Positions 44,679 to 55,580 of a stretch of 64,000 bases of DNA are shown here, in pieces (position 1 is the stretch's first letter; every line of letters begins with the position of its first letter). The notes beneath the pieces are model-generated. The model had not been told where the DNA came from and did no database searches. It saw only the letters and a program-made list of their open reading frames with translations. A program made the position numbers and the translations under genes. This stretch comes from Candolleomyces eurysporus (taxonomy: Eukaryota; Basidiomycota; Agaricomycetes; Agaricales; Psathyrellaceae): assembly GCA_027579435.1 (NCBI GenBank), contig JANBPK010001054.1, positions 30,836 through 94,835 on the forward strand, read 5' to 3'.

Positions 44679-46612
44679 TCAGGACCAGATTCTTTTGATG
44701 GAGCTGATCAGCCGTTTGATTACCCCCTTCCTGGGTCTTGTAGCTGGAGGACCGCCGCTCGGAGGACCAGCACTGCCAGGCATTCCTCGAACAGGACCGG
44801 TCTGTCCTCGATTAGGATTTCCACTACCAGGCATTCCTCCGACAGGACCGCCCGATCCTTGGTTAGGATTTCCACTACCAGGCATTCCTCCGACAGAACC
44901 GCCCGATCCTTGATTAGGATTTCCAGTACCAGGCANTTCCTCCGACAGGACGTCCAGGTCCTTGAGTAGGATTTCCACTACCGGGCATTCCTCCAACAGG
45001 ACGTCCAGGACCGGCCGGTCTTTGATTATTATTTCCATTACCAGGCATTCCTCCGACAGGACGTCCAGGTCCTTGAATAGGATTTCCACTATTGGGCATT
45101 CCTCCAACAGCGCGTCCAGGACCGGCTGATTCTTGATTAGGACTTCCACTACCCATTCGTACAGGACCGGCCGATCCTCGATTTGGATTTCCACTACCAG
45201 TCATTCCCCTGACAGCTGAAGATGGTTTCTGCTTAGTCGAGGGCGCTTTGAACGTGGGACTTCGTGCGGACGAAGTCGTTGGACGACGAAGTTGCCCTTG
45301 CGAACTCTTCGTGCCCACGCTGGTAGGAGCCTTGACGGGTCGCGAGGAGAGTCTTGAAGCCGGTGAGCCGCGTTCAGAAGTTGATTGACGTCGGTTGGCT
45401 GGTTTACTGGACGGAAGCTTGGAATTGACAGTACCCAGCTTGGCCTGCCTTCCAGTGCTGGCAACTCGAGGTGTGGAAGGGCGTTGAGAAGAAGACCTGG
45501 GCGTCGATTTGGAACCTGCCGACAACCTGTTCTTGGTAGTTGATTTCACCGGGGACCCTCTCTGGTTCGTCGAGGGTGCTTTGGACTTGGACGAGCGTGC
45601 AGGTGAAGTCGATGGTCGTCGAGCTTGGCCGGTGGAACCTTTTGCACCAACACCAGTGGCAGCTTTGAGGGGTCGCTTCGACGCAGATGAGCCACGCTGG
45701 GTAGTTGATTGACGTCCGCCAGTTGAAGTGGATGGTCTTCGGACTTGGCCATTCAAGCCCTTCGCGCCAACGCCAGCTGGAGCCTTGAAAGGTCGCTTCG
45801 AAGTCGATGGAGTTCTTTGGCGTCCGTTCGTGGCAAGCTTAGCTGTGGCGGTGCGAGGTTTGGCCTGTCCTCGANGGCGCGGTCGCTGGGCGCTTGAGCA
45901 CGCCTCTGGGACCGACAGGTTTCCCAGCACGTTTGGCGCTCACTACACCAAGCTTACGGGTGATTGCAACAGTTGGCTTCTTAGTTGCACCTTTGAGAGG
46001 AGCGACTGGCTTCTTCCCGTTTGTTCGACTGGTAGCCCGATTCTTGGCTGCGACGACTGCGGGAGCCTTGGGGAGACGCTGGGAGGGAGCTTTGACGCTA
46101 GGTTTGACAGCGTTTCTGTTGCTCTGTCCTCCAAGAGGCTTCCGCGCTGGCACTCTGGCGGTAGCGACTTTATTGATTGACGCAGGCCTCGTCGGCGCCT
46201 TAGTTGGAGCTCTCGTAGTAGGCTTTCCGGAAGCCTTAACTGGTCCTTTACCGGACGACGGCGCAGACTTGATTGGGGCGCGACTAGGAGCGTTTACAGT
46301 CGGCTTCTTCTGAGCGGATGGAGGTACCTTGGCTGGCGTCTTAGGAGTTGCTTTAACTGGAGTGGCCGGTTTTGGCGATGATGCCCGACCCTTCGCGGCA
46401 CGTCGTTCCAGGTCTACGTGGTAATGACGTTCGTCAAAATCTTCTGGCACTATATGATCCACAGAGGACAACACACCTGGGTTATCAGAGTCGTTGAAGT
46501 CACGATTTAACACTGCTACATCCCCATCCAGGGGGGATGACGACACCGGCGCAGCGGTGACAAAGGTCGCAAGTGATACTGCGGCTAGGGCGAGAAAAGC
46601 AAGAAAATGCAT
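44679..46612 (-). CDS. R2: secreted repeat protein, paralog of R1 with a different tail
   Basis: It starts at 46612 with the signal peptide MHFLAFLALAAVSLATFVTA, then DGDVAVLNRDF, as in R1. An intron at 46414-46476 sits at the same point as in R1. After LERRA comes a long Lys/Pro/Ala-rich region, then about three blocks with ASTGRQAK, RGSSASKRPLKA, GVGAKGSTGQARRPST and similar. The C-terminal third is about nine copies of a 17-residue GMPGSGNPNQGSGGPVG-like repeat, followed by RKGVIKRLISSIKRIWS, a short cationic amphipathic helix. The RNase-like tail of R1 is absent. Ns at 45875 and 44936 break the frame; ignoring both leaves one frame. Secreted by its leader; function unknown. Confidence 0.65.
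44750..45210 (-). repeat. 51-bp tandem repeats in R2
   Basis: About nine head-to-tail copies of a 51-bp unit encoding Gly-Met-Pro-Gly-Ser-Gly-Asn-Pro-(Asn/Thr)-Gln-Gly-x-Gly-x-Pro-Val-Gly, with some units extended by Pro-Gly-Arg. The reading frame is kept apart from the N at 44936. Confidence 0.75.
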
Positions 46613-47682
46613 GCCAGTAAAGGGAAGTTCAACTAGACCAGCTAAGAAGAATGGAGGAGACCGGCTCGCTGAGAACGACTTATCGATGCCACCTGCCTTT
46701 ATATGTTGTTCTGAAGTAAAATTTAATTCAATCGTTAGCCCTGTCAGATAGCGCGCCCGAACGTGTCCTTGTTTCCAGGCCGAGGATCCTGACACAGCCG
46801 AATGGAGATCAGACAAATAGTTCTCTTTCACATGACCGCCTAGTACCTAACCCTTGTGTTGAAATGCGTGGAACAAACATCGACGTCTTTGAGAGCTCAG
46901 AATTACAACAACTAGATATTTACATTGAGTCAAATTGATAGAAATGCTGCACCATTGAATGAATATTCTACTATGATCTCTGGGATCTGCGACCACTGGC
47001 ACCTGCGCCAGTCATGGGCGCTAAGCGCTAATCAACTGATCAGCAGAATAGGAACACCGACGCTGATCGGTTCACTCGGCTTCTGTCAGTCCTTGTTTCT
47101 CCTTCATAATCGGTTTGTCATGGGCGCACTAAGCATGGACGGGCGTTGAGCTCAAAACAGTGAACTAGTGATTATCATGGCACTAGCTATCATTATCTTT
47201 TGATGCATCACATATTATCGGTGAAACTACCCAGAAACAGTTGCAAGAGAAAGTTTGAATGCCATAATATGGTACGATTTGTCGTGAGGCACGAACAACT
47301 TCGGAACACGCCATCAGATAGATTCCCTTCTGACGGTGGTGGTTTGTGGTCTGATCAAGAAAAATCAGAAGTTCGGACATTTCGAGTGACAGGTTGATGA
47401 CTGCCGCACCCAGATCTACGCTGAGCGTTGATCAGTCAGAGACAGATTACACGCCCATCACAACATAGACACACAAAGCATAACCCTTTCATTTACTTTT
47501 TCAGTCATTCCCTCGACAACCCACCCACCACAACTTGTCCATATAACTATCAACCTGAGATCTTCTGTCCCTCGCATACACGGGATGTCAATGGACGCCT
47601 ATAAGACCCAACGCACCTTTCAAAGAGCGAAAAATTCTTTCGAGCGTTCTTATCGGCATCGTTAAAACCCTAAGAGCTCTCC
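46613..47682. promoter_or_regulatory. Divergent intergenic region between R2 and the X fragment
   Basis: The R2-proximal 110 nt mirror the R1 promoter (TATAAAGGC at 46695-46704 read on the minus strand, then the shared CAGCGAGCCGGTCTCCTCCA block). The rest has no gene. Confidence 0.5.
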
Positions 47683-47829
47683 TCGGTTCTCAAGAAGCGT
47701 CTAACTGTATACGTTCCATCTGCACTGGTCTATGCAACACAGCCATTTGCCCTCGACCACCCAATCCGCATCGAGGCCGTCATGTCGAAGGTCAATCAGC
47801 TTTCGAGTCCGAGGGGCTCTGGAAACTGA
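47683..47829 (+). pseudogene. X-family fragment
   Basis: SVLKKRLTVYVPSALVYATQ, then PFALDHPIRIEAVMSKVNQL, matches gene X (SSILKKNLTVSVPSALAYTT and FGVDHPSRIEAVMSRLKSSF). The frame then reaches TGA at 47827-47829 where X continues. Neither the start nor the second half is visible nearby. It is divergent from R2 at almost the same distance as X is from R1. Confidence 0.6.
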
Positions 47830-49687
47830 AATTATGATTCTGAGTCACTCTTCAACGCCTTAGATGCCTCAAGATGCGTGATTGGTGACTAAGATGTAGT
47901 CGAGGATCAAGACCTGAAAAGGGATCGTGCATACTGATCTCTGCAACGCTTGGCAACGAGGTAAGGAGACGTACGAGACGGTGCACCGAAGGAAGTTGAG
48001 AGGCGAAATATTCTATGCTGTGGGCCTGCGGTTGTAGCTCTTCTCGACCTGGGCTCTCCTTAGGTCTGATTTTTGCTGTCAATTTACTCATTCCCTAAAC
48101 GAATTCTATCTAACGAGTTATTTCAAACGTAAAAAATGATAAGCGGGAAAGTTCAGTCAAAGACGTGAAATAAAAAAAATAAAAAATAAAAAAAATTTTG
48201 TGCAAAGAGCTGCTAATTCTTCAGGGATTATTATTAATGGACAAGGGATCGACGAGTTGATAATTCGTGTTATTGGAGATGTACATGTACGAAGAGATAG
48301 TTGTAAACAACCACCAACCACAACGTTCTTTTGATCTGTACCAGTTTGAGAAGCAATGTTCGAGGTCAAACTGTCCTCGAGAACTATTGATCGTCCGGAG
48401 CTTGTGTGTGGGTGGATGATTCAAAACCTTGCTCACTAGGTCAGACCTACTAGTACGTTGGTCCCTCTCGTCCCCTTGAGTTGAAGGCTTCAGATTTGAC
48501 CAGGGACGGATCAAGAGACGAATGAGCGCTACCTCACCAGATATGACTACGTCTGCAACACACAACGTACGAATTTCGCTTACCCTAACCCGTGAGTCAG
48601 AATCCGCATTGACCAAAGACGTGACCGGGACAACTACGAACCAAATGTCGATTGTTATGTCCATGACAAAAGTAACTTCATACAGAGTGTCAAAAGGCGC
48701 AGAATTAAATCTTCAATCGACTGAGAACTCGCGGGAGAATAAAGGCTCCCGAGAAATTGGACGGATGATCCATCGAAGCAGAAGGAGATGGCCCTGCCCC
48801 ACGGCAACAAATTACTGAGGCATTTGCCGAGGGTACTTAAGGGGGTCCAAAAAGGCCAAGACCACGTTCCTCCTTGTAACTGGCACAGGGGGCGGCACAA
48901 GTCCTTCCATCATGCTTGATGGAGCTCCGCCATGTTACCATGACATGTTATTTCGGTATCACCTGTTGCCAGTCGCTTTGAACTGCCGCTTTCCTCTCCG
49001 TTGTTGTACCAGTACCAGGCACTGCACGCATGGACCTGCGGCTGTCTTCGGCTCTAGCTGGGAGATGTTTAGGTTAGATGGAGGTAGTAATGACGCGAGT
49101 GTAAAGTGAGATAGAGGAGCAGACAAGGGGACGGCAAGAACCATGCAAAATGCCTCGGCCCTTGCCGTGCGCAGCATCGGCCACTCGCCACAGGTTTTGA
49201 AGACCAATGGAAACCTCAACGGAGGGTTTCATGTTTCTCGGTGAGTATAGAAATTTGCGTTTCCCATTATTTTGTGCGCGGTCGGTCAGGACATTTACCA
49301 TGAGCTGTTGATTCTGCTCGCCGCTTAGGACGAATGTCAAGAATGCGGAATCTGACGACGTTCGAGAGGAGAAAATCTTGCCACCTTTTATCAGTCCTCA
49401 CCAACCTCATGGTAACTGGCTTTTTGATGACCACATCTCATGAACCTCGAGGACGGTCACAATATAGAGGGGATCTCACTCCGAAGGAATCGCCTCGATG
49501 AAGGTTCGGCGGGTTTTGCTTCTGCTGCTTCTGGAACCCGGTGTTCGGGTTAGGGTCTCTGCTCTTCGTCAACAGCCGTCTTCTCCCTTCTTCCTCTTTC
49601 CCTTCCTCTTTCCACCGCGTCTGTTTCCGGCTGATACCCTCATCTCTGTACAGACTACCCTGAAGATACCTAGATATACCACTATAA
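47830..49687. other. Unassigned stretch
   Basis: Frames of 80-147 codons occur on both strands (48221-48664 minus, 48959-49340 minus, 48522-48818 plus) but none has a recognisable domain. A run of A with single T interruptions lies at 48165-48196. Confidence 0.3.
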
Positions 49688-52128
49688 ATGCCCAACGGCA
49701 GATTCAGGGCAAGGCAGTCCGAGATTTCGTCGCAGGTGCGCCTTGCCATCGCGTCTGCGTCCAAAGCTGAATTTGGTTCTATAGCTACTCAATCAAGTAG
49801 CTGTAGGCTCTGAAGACCACCTAAAGCAGCTATATAATCTAATTAATACAGAGAACTGCACGATAGACGTTGTCAAAGTCGTGCTGAAGCATCTCCAGCT
49901 CGACCTCGTCCCGAACGTCGCTCAAGGACAACACCATGACTCACCGTACCCAGAGAACGGCCGGAGGGCTTTACTCAGTATCTCAACCCTAGATCACGTT
50001 CTCGCGGCCTGCCGAAGGAATCAGGATTTGAAGGAGGAGGTTGTTGGATTGCTAGTGGATCGGGATTGTGTGGAAGGGCTGTGTCTCTGGACCAACTTCT
50101 TCCTTCACTTTGGATTATCGATACCGATGGACGATACCCCGGGAGCTGACTTTCGCATCGCCTATTTCACTCATGCAAAGTTCTTCTGCGATCTCCTCAA
50201 TGCTGACCCTCGCATCCGCGCTGCCGTCCTCACCACTCCAACCTTCTCCGACCTCCTTATAAGATTCTGGATGACACTCGGGAAGAACGAAGAGAGTTTC
50301 ATGGATTTCAATCAACCTCAAGGTTGTCCCATAGTCCACTTGTTTCTGAAACTTGTCGGTGACGACGACGGACGAGACGTGCTTTACGACCAAATCTTCG
50401 ACCGCCCGCCCGAATTCGCGTGCGATTTCGCCGAAGCCATGGTCGACCGATTCCGACGTTGCGCCTCCCAACGCGTATCCATCACACGCGCCATTGCAAT
50501 GGCAGACGGGCTTCTCACCGCCACCACCCACCTTGTCTCCAACAGGACTATCAAACAGCGGTTTATCACAGCAGACTACCTGACCACCATCTCATCCACC
50601 TTTCACTCGATCTCCATGAATGTAGTCAACCAAGAACTAGATCTGTCGCATTACCTGACAATGCTCATTCGGCCCGTCCACAAGCTTTTCCAAATGGCCA
50701 GTGAGGGAGATTACCGCCTAGTAGGGAACTGGAGGGATCTCGTCACAGGCGATTTCCTCCCCCTCCTCATACGGATCATGTCCAACATCCGGCCGAACGA
50801 TAGGTCGCCGGCAAAAGTGTGTGTGGTGATGCTCAGGTTTGTTTGCTGGTATACGGTCTACCCGCAGGTTCTTCGTACGATTATAAAGATGCGGATACCC
50901 GAGAACCCTGCTACGAGGTTGCTTGAGCATCCGATACTGGGCGAGCATTGGGCGGGCTTTAGGGTTTGTTTGAGGGACAGGGCGAGAGTGCATGCTACAT
51001 TGCCGGATGACGGGGGCGTTGGAACGTTGTGCGATAATCCCAAGGTGCGTTAGCTATCTATCGAGGCTGCCATCCGTTTTCTAAGATGCCTCTCTCAAAT
51101 AAACCAGTGCGACTTTTCTCAAAGGCTCCGCGCGAACGAGAAACCGAAACAATGCTCGGGGTGTTCCTCTGTGGTCTATTGCTCCATTACGTGTCAGAAG
51201 AGTGACTGGGTCGAACGGCATCGGGGTGAATGTTCTGAGGCTCGTTTTCAGCGAAAATGTACGTAAGTTTGCTCAGTCATTTCTTCTTTCTTATGCGTCC
51301 CCTTGTCCAATCTCTCTTCAGTCTATCTTGATCGCTTCCATCGAGTTCATCCTCCCTTTCTTACCGACGTTTACCTTTGCCCTCTACCCACAGACCACCG
51401 ATCCTCCCAATCATGGTATCCACACACCTCCACGCGCCCATTCCACACCGCCCTCCTCGCTTCCATCTACACTCAGTCGTACAATGAGATGTTGGCCAAC
51501 TACGCTTCGTCGTCCTCGAATTACATGGCTAACCGAAATCCCTTGAACGATGGCGATATCAAGCACGGATTCCATTCCCAAGCAATACCAGTTATAAGCT
51601 TCATCTCAACAACTTCGAGCAATGGCGAAATCGTCACGCTTGAGACCATTGAACGTGTTGCCAAAGGTGGAAGGGATCAGGAGATGCAAGTCGACTTTCA
51701 GAGGTATTCGGGGTATGTGGAGCGTAGGTATCGGGAGTTGTTGGATGGGCAGAGTAGTTTGAGTCATGGTGACGGTGGTGGCGGTGGGACTTCGACGTCA
51801 ACAGAGCCAACGGGGACGAAGGCAAGGGGTCCGAGTACGAACACGGCGCTTGTGGAAGGTGTGTTCCCTCACGGGGACGATACTATTGTCACTCTGACTG
51901 TCAAGTTGGAGAAACGGGAAGCGGGAGGAGAGACGAGATGGGAGGGTGTGTACAGTATCGTCCGGTTTGGGTAAGTCCTTGCTCTCCTTTCGCNTTTTTT
52001 GCCTCCCCCGTTGTGGTGGCTCGGTACTGAATTAATCATTAATCACCCACTTTCTCCGTCGCAGATATCGTTGCCAAACCGAGACAAAATTGGTGCTGAA
52101 GCGTGGTGATGGTGCATCGAAGTCGTAG
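49688..52128 (+). CDS. MYND-type zinc finger protein
   Basis: A start at ATG 49688 (MPNGRFRARQSEISSQVRL) and an intron at 49797-49851 join to NCTIDVVKVVLKHLQLDLV. A long helical region follows. The MYND finger spans an intron after CDNPK: CDFSQRLRANEKPKQCSGC, then VVYCSITCQKSDW and RHRGEC, with all expected Cys and His ligands. A further exon begins YLDRFHRVHPPFLTDVYL and a final exon ends GDGASKS at TAG 52126-52128. A long helical N-terminal part followed by a MYND finger is common in agaricomycetes; the finger mediates protein contacts. The N at 51994 is in an intron. Two decayed relatives lie at 42.3 and 61 kb. Confidence 0.8.
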
Positions 52129-52458
52129 CTGATCTCGCATGCGAGTCGGACGGAGCGTATGTAATCTAAGAAACGTATATCTTGTTGGTAGTGTGTTTTT
52201 AACATCCCAGAAGTCAAATGGTCATGAGTTTGTTGGCTTATTCGCGTGCCCTTCTATCAGTCCTTCGACCCCGGGGGTCATCACACGGGTTGCTTCTATT
52301 AGGTCCTTCGCGTTCTGTTTTGATGATTCGGAAGGCTGATTAGGGTTCTCTCGACAGGGCACTCGAGACGGGAACGCACTCAATTTCACTCGGGTCTCAA
52401 GGCTGCAAATCAAAGGTTCCGGACTTCTAGTTTTTATTGGGCGTTTGCCGCTGCGCCA

Positions 52459-52497
52459 TCATGGGTGTCCCGCCTTGGGAAAAGGTACGTAACTTCA
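52459..52497 (+). promoter_or_regulatory. Shared GMC promoter block (copy 4)
   Basis: TCATGGGTGTCCCG followed 14 nt later by GGTACGTAACTTCAG; same block as before copies 2 and 3. Confidence 0.35.
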
Positions 52498-52610
52498 GCT
52501 TGACAGAATCACCCTTCTCTTCGGGATGCTGATAAACGTTGCGTTTGTTGGCCAGACCATATAACGAGGGGTCGTGATGGAACATTCATCAGGATTCGAC
52601 ACCCCACATT

Positions 52611-55163
52611 ATGATCTTGTCACCGTTCTCCTCGCTATTGTTCACACTCGCTCTCGGTGTCTCGACGACGGGCTTCCTTGCAGCCAATGCAAGATTGTAC
52701 GAGAGCATCGAAGAGTTTGCGTCGTCCTCTGTATCGAAGTCATCATTCGATTTCGTCGTTGTGGGTGGTGAGTAACTTCCGAGATCCACGCTCGTCTTTC
52801 TGTGGGGACGGAGAGAGAACTTTCTTGATTGACGATACGGACTCGACGATGAACAGGAGGAACAGCGGGGTCGGTTATTGCAGGGAGACTCTCAGAGAAC
52901 CCGAGCCATCGGGTGCTGTTACTCGAAGCTGGGCCGAAGTGCGTCCATTCCCATTCCCTTCGCTGAGTCAGTATTCAGCCAAGGTCACTCACTCCGTTTT
53001 CTCGTCTTTAAAACGTCGGTCTATGCCTATCTCGAAATTGAATAGCAATGAAGGAATCCTCGATTTGATGGTGCCGGATCTCTGGACCGCCGTCCCCCCA
53101 AAGTACGATTGGAACTTCACAACTGTTCCTCAGCAATATGTCAATAACAGGTCGATCCCGTACAAGAGGGGTTTTGTTCTTGGTGGGAGTAGCTCAGTTA
53201 GTGAGTAGTCCCATCTGATCATTTTCCATCACCCATCGTCCTTCAGTCTTGGTGTTACGACATACGTTAACGTCTATCCTGATGTTCGATGATTGAAATA
53301 GACAGCATGCTGTATACTCGAGGTTCACGGAGCGATTACGATTTGTGGGGTCGTGTGTCGGGAGATAAGAAGACGTGGTCCTGGGATGTTTTGAAGCCTT
53401 GGATCTTGAAGGTACGGTACTTCCCTCCCAATTGCGGCACCCTCGTCTGATATACCAAGCACGAAACGTGGACTCCACCAGTCGGCGGACGAGATCCTAC
53501 AGGTCAATACGACCCCCAGTATCACGGAACCCAGGGTCCTCTCCATGTAACTCTGCCTTGGAGCGGGGAAGAGGATTTCGATAGGCGTGTTGCGAGGAAC
53601 GCAGAGCTTCAGCAAGAGTTCGAGGTTCTATTGGACAGTAATGATGGCAGGCCGATTGGGGTGTGTGAGTTATATACCTTCTCGCTATACCTCATTCGTT
53701 CCTTCGTCCTTCCAAGAATCCTTCCTTTGCTTCACCTGCATTTTGAGTTTGACTCCTAGCGCATATTTTAAACTGACCGTCCTACGATCCCGTCAGCTTG
53801 GTGCCAGTGGACTTACGGAGGTGGTGAACGCAACAGCGCAGCGACGGCTTACCTTGGTAACTCGACGAGACAAAGGCCGAATCTTGATATCGTCGTCAAC
53901 GTCCACGTCAAGCGAGTAAAACCCACCACAGCTAAATCTACTGGGAGATTGGATATACGGACTGTCGAGATTGGCTCTCGGTTCAGTAGTGAGTATCTCA
54001 TTTCGACATAACCTCATTTCAAAGCTAGAACGCAGATTCTCGTTCTATAGATTCGACCATCAACATCACAGCAAGTAAGGAAGTAATTCTCTCATCAGGA
54101 ACGCTTGGAANCCCCCCATATTCTCCTAAACTCTGGAATCGGAGACAAATCTGACCTAGATAAAGTCGGCGTCAAGACGATCCATCATCTCCCAGATGTA
54201 GGTAAAGGTATGTCCGACCACGTCCTTGCCACCGTGGCCTGGGGTATGAATGGGACAGTTCCTCCGTATGTCGACCGCTTTTTCATTAAGCAGTTGACTT
54301 CTACATATCTCATATTACTTCATCAGCATCGATCGAGACGCAGCTCTGGAGCAGTGGATGAAGGACAGGACCGGCCCAATGTCGGAGTGGTACGAAGTCG
54401 GGAAGCAAATTCTTTGGAGTCGTTTGCCAGAGAATTCGCCTTTGCTGAAGAGGTACGGCGATCCAGCGTCTGGAACACTCGCTCCTCATATCGAGATACC
54501 ACTCGGATTTGTACGTCTTGCCTTCGTTCTACATATAATCTGACTGATGCTGAATCGTGATTTAAGCCTGTTGAGAATATAAATCTTGGACTCATCATCC
54601 TCCTCACACCCCATTCTCGTATGCCACTCCCACTCTAGCTTTTGAGTTTTTTTTTCAATGGAAGAATTACAGGTGGAACCGTGAAGCTTGCTTCATCCAA
54701 CCCCTTCGACGCCCCACTCCTCGACCCAAACTACCTGTCTCACCCATTCGACATGGAAGCTATAATCGAAGGCATCCGGATCGCAAAGCGCTGGTACACT
54801 GGACCAGCATGGGATGGGTTCCTCACAGGTTTCCTAGGTCCAGATCCGGACAATTCAACTCAGCCGCGGGGCGAATTCGAAAACGCGTTCAAGGCCTCTG
54901 TGGATGGGTTCTTGCACCCTGTTGGGACCGCAGCGATGTCCCCCGCGGGATCGAAGAAAGGTGTTGTGGATAGTCAGCTGAAGGTGAAGGGGTTGAATGG
55001 TCTGAGAGTCGTCGATGCTTCTGCGATTGTGGGTCAATATTCTTTCTCAGACTGGATCCATGGATTGATTTTCGACTAGCCGTACGTTCCAACAGCACAT
55101 ACGCAGGCATCGGTGTATATCCTCGCTGAAAGAGCCGCAGATATCATCAAGTCGTCGTGGTGA
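52611..55163 (+). CDS. GMC oxidoreductase, aryl-alcohol oxidase-like (AA3), copy 4
   Basis: Signal peptide MILSPFSSLLFTLALGVSTT with start at 52611. The FAD motif is split by intron 1 (FVVVGG, then [15 protein letters not shown]), then [12 protein letters not shown] landmarks are complete: [82 protein letters not shown], and histidines in [10 protein letters not shown] and PTAHTQA. The N at 54111 sits in the Gly-Thr-Pro-His motif and must be ignored for the frame. It ends [15 protein letters not shown] 55161-55163. It is convergent with copy 5, to which it is closer than to copies 2 and 3. Secreted oxidase by family. Confidence 0.9.
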
Positions 55164-55580
55164 TACACGGATGAATTCTGCACGTTATAGTATGAATCTA
55201 GAAATGCGCTACACTCCGCTTGGGAATCCTCACAACATACAGAAATTACAATTGGCAGCTGGTTCATTTATTACTCCTACGGCTTGACATCTTCGCTAAT
55301 CCTAAGATGACGATGTGTGCTGGTATTGAATATGACAAAGGAATTAAGTCATGGATGTCCCGCGTAAACTCGTTGCTCCTCCGAATCGCAGGAAGTGATG
55401 TTGCCCTATATTGTCCTATATCGAAGGGAGGATGTGTAACTCTGTAGTGATACAAGGTCTTGACACGATGCCAAAGTGGTGCTGGTGAGTACTTTCAACA
55501 TAATAGCATATCTATTGAATGTCGGTATAGATTAAGCTCCCTGTGTACGCCTGACCTCTCCCAGTATTGAAATCGGTGGA
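55164..55580. other. Spacer between convergent GMC genes
   Basis: About 420 nt of 3' flank; no gene seen. Confidence 0.45.

Noticed and set aside
44750..45210. Possible CRISPR-like array
   Set aside because: Units are contiguous 51-bp coding repeats without spacers and the genome is eukaryotic.
48221..48664. 147-codon minus-strand frame
   Set aside because: No domain, no splicing context and no paralog in the window.
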